This document shows positions 63,201 through 64,000 of a DNA stretch of 64,000 bases, in pieces. The notes below the pieces were generated by a model, which saw only the letters and a list, made by a program, of their open reading frames with translations, searched no databases and was not told the DNA's origin. The stretch's first letter is position 1. Every line of letters begins with the position of its first letter. This DNA is from Cloeon dipterum (Eukaryota; Arthropoda; Insecta; Ephemeroptera; Baetidae): assembly GCF_949628265.1 (NCBI RefSeq), contig NC_088786.1, positions 8,432,001 to 8,496,000 on the forward strand, given 5' to 3'. The position numbers and the translations under genes are program-made.

Positions 63201-64000
63201 TGAATCGTGAAGTTTAGAAAATTTTAAAAGTCTGATATATGCCCAACAAAAGGAGTGCCCAGCGTCAAAATTGCAAAAATTTAACATCGTTAGATTCCTT
63301 TTGACCAACCCCAATGAGCTCAAAGCGAAACTGATGTGAATTTCGTTGATTTTGCTCAAAATAATGATCCGAAACTGTTCTACATCCCGTGTGCCTCATG
63401 CTCTCTGAGGAAAAAACGAGTTTGAAAATTAGCGCTGTTTGTTGCGTTGTTGTCAAGTAAAACTACCCCTCCCTCGAGTGATTAAGGGGAGGAGATAGAG
63501 GGTGATTTCACCTCTATTGTTTGGGAAGTTGAACCTGACTACGCAGACGCCGTATGAGTGACGCTTGGTATTGAGACCCCATCTCAAAACTGTCAGTCCT
63601 TGCACGTGGTTGCACGTATTCCATTTGAAATTGCGTCAAGAGAAGCTTATTTTGAAATTTCTCGGTGAGTTTTTTCATCCAACATACATAGATGCAATCA
63701 TTTTTTATTGTAAAAATTTAAAAATAAGGAATATTCAAGAGGCAAAAATAGAAATTGTTCATCAAAACTAAAAATTCGAAACCACACGAAAAAGTTCAAA
63801 ATGGATGAAGTTTAACAATTACACATTTTTTTTAATTTATTGTTATTTAGATTCTATTTTTCCTTAAAAATGCTGCGTATCAAAAAGATCACTCTGCTTC
63901 TTGACATCCCAAGTTGCTCAGATATTTTTTTTCAATGGAAAATAAAAATTTCTATACTATAATATTTTTTGCTGTTGTTTATTCCCATCCAAGTCATAAG

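Larger units (their letters stand above)
51798..64000. other. 12 kb without recognisable coding exons, probably FMRFa 5' intron and regulatory DNA
   Basis: I find no exon with family resemblance on either strand. The background is AT-rich. GC-richer patches stand out at 53,060-53,470, 54,650-55,310, 57,500-57,950, 60,120-60,480, 61,980-62,330 and 62,500-62,730. They contain stop-poor frames without protein character, as conserved regulatory DNA often does. A repeat copy (54313-54593) and a TATA-type promoter candidate (about 60,177-60,240, minus strand) are listed separately. The remaining AT-rich stretches hold nothing I can name. Confidence 0.4.

Noticed and set aside
1-64000. tRNA, rRNA and CRISPR-type arrays
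   Set aside because: Reading for tRNA B-box words, rRNA-like GC blocks and regularly spaced repeats gave no candidate. A covariance-model search could not be run here.

Overview
The window is nuclear DNA of an arthropod, most likely an insect. It is AT-rich, every gene is split by many small GT-AG introns, and several gene families are arthropod-typed: a norpA-type phospholipase C and an FMRFamide precursor. A GPR143/OA1-type receptor is present; as far as I know Drosophila lacks one, so a non-dipteran insect is more likely. The species cannot be named from the sequence.

Layout. (1) 1-4.1 kb: three tandem, same-strand paralogues of a small cysteine/histidine-rich (zinc-finger-like) protein with identical three-exon structure and intron phases; I do not recognise the family. 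(2) 5.0-8.7 kb (+): a LAMP-type lysosomal membrane glycoprotein. (3) 9.9-15.5 kb (-): the sphingolipid delta-4 desaturase DEGS1/ifc, with a 3 kb first intron. (4) 16.4-25.3 kb (+): an 18-exon coiled-coil golgin, probably lava lamp. (5) 25.5-32.5 kb (-): a complete 22-exon phospholipase C beta (norpA/PLCB4 type). (6) 33.0-39.3 kb (-): the WASH-complex subunit WASHC2/FAM21. (7) 40.2-43.8 kb (+): a GPR143/OA1-type receptor. (8) 44.8-46.1 kb (-): the last two exons of an unidentified membrane protein, possibly a tetraspanin, with a foldback element in the intron. (9) 49.6-51.8 kb (-): an FMRFamide prepropeptide. (10) 51.8-64 kb: about 12 kb without a convincing coding exon. It holds a TATA-type promoter candidate for FMRFa near 60.2 kb, one copy of a dispersed repeat, and GC-richer patches that look like regulatory DNA.

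How the genes relate. ifc and the golgin are divergent, with under 1 kb between their start codons; WASHC2 and GPR143 likewise. LAMP/ifc and golgin/norpA are convergent, and the golgin/norpA 3' ends appear to overlap. Four proteins act in the secretory and endolysosomal system (LAMP, golgin, WASHC2, GPR143). Two belong to vision or pigment biology (norpA, GPR143). Possible MITF/TFEB-class E-boxes lie at the LAMP promoter and in the WASHC2-GPR143 interval.

Exon borders were read by hand from splice consensus, reading-frame continuity and family conservation. They give intact frames for all named genes, but no transcript evidence was available.
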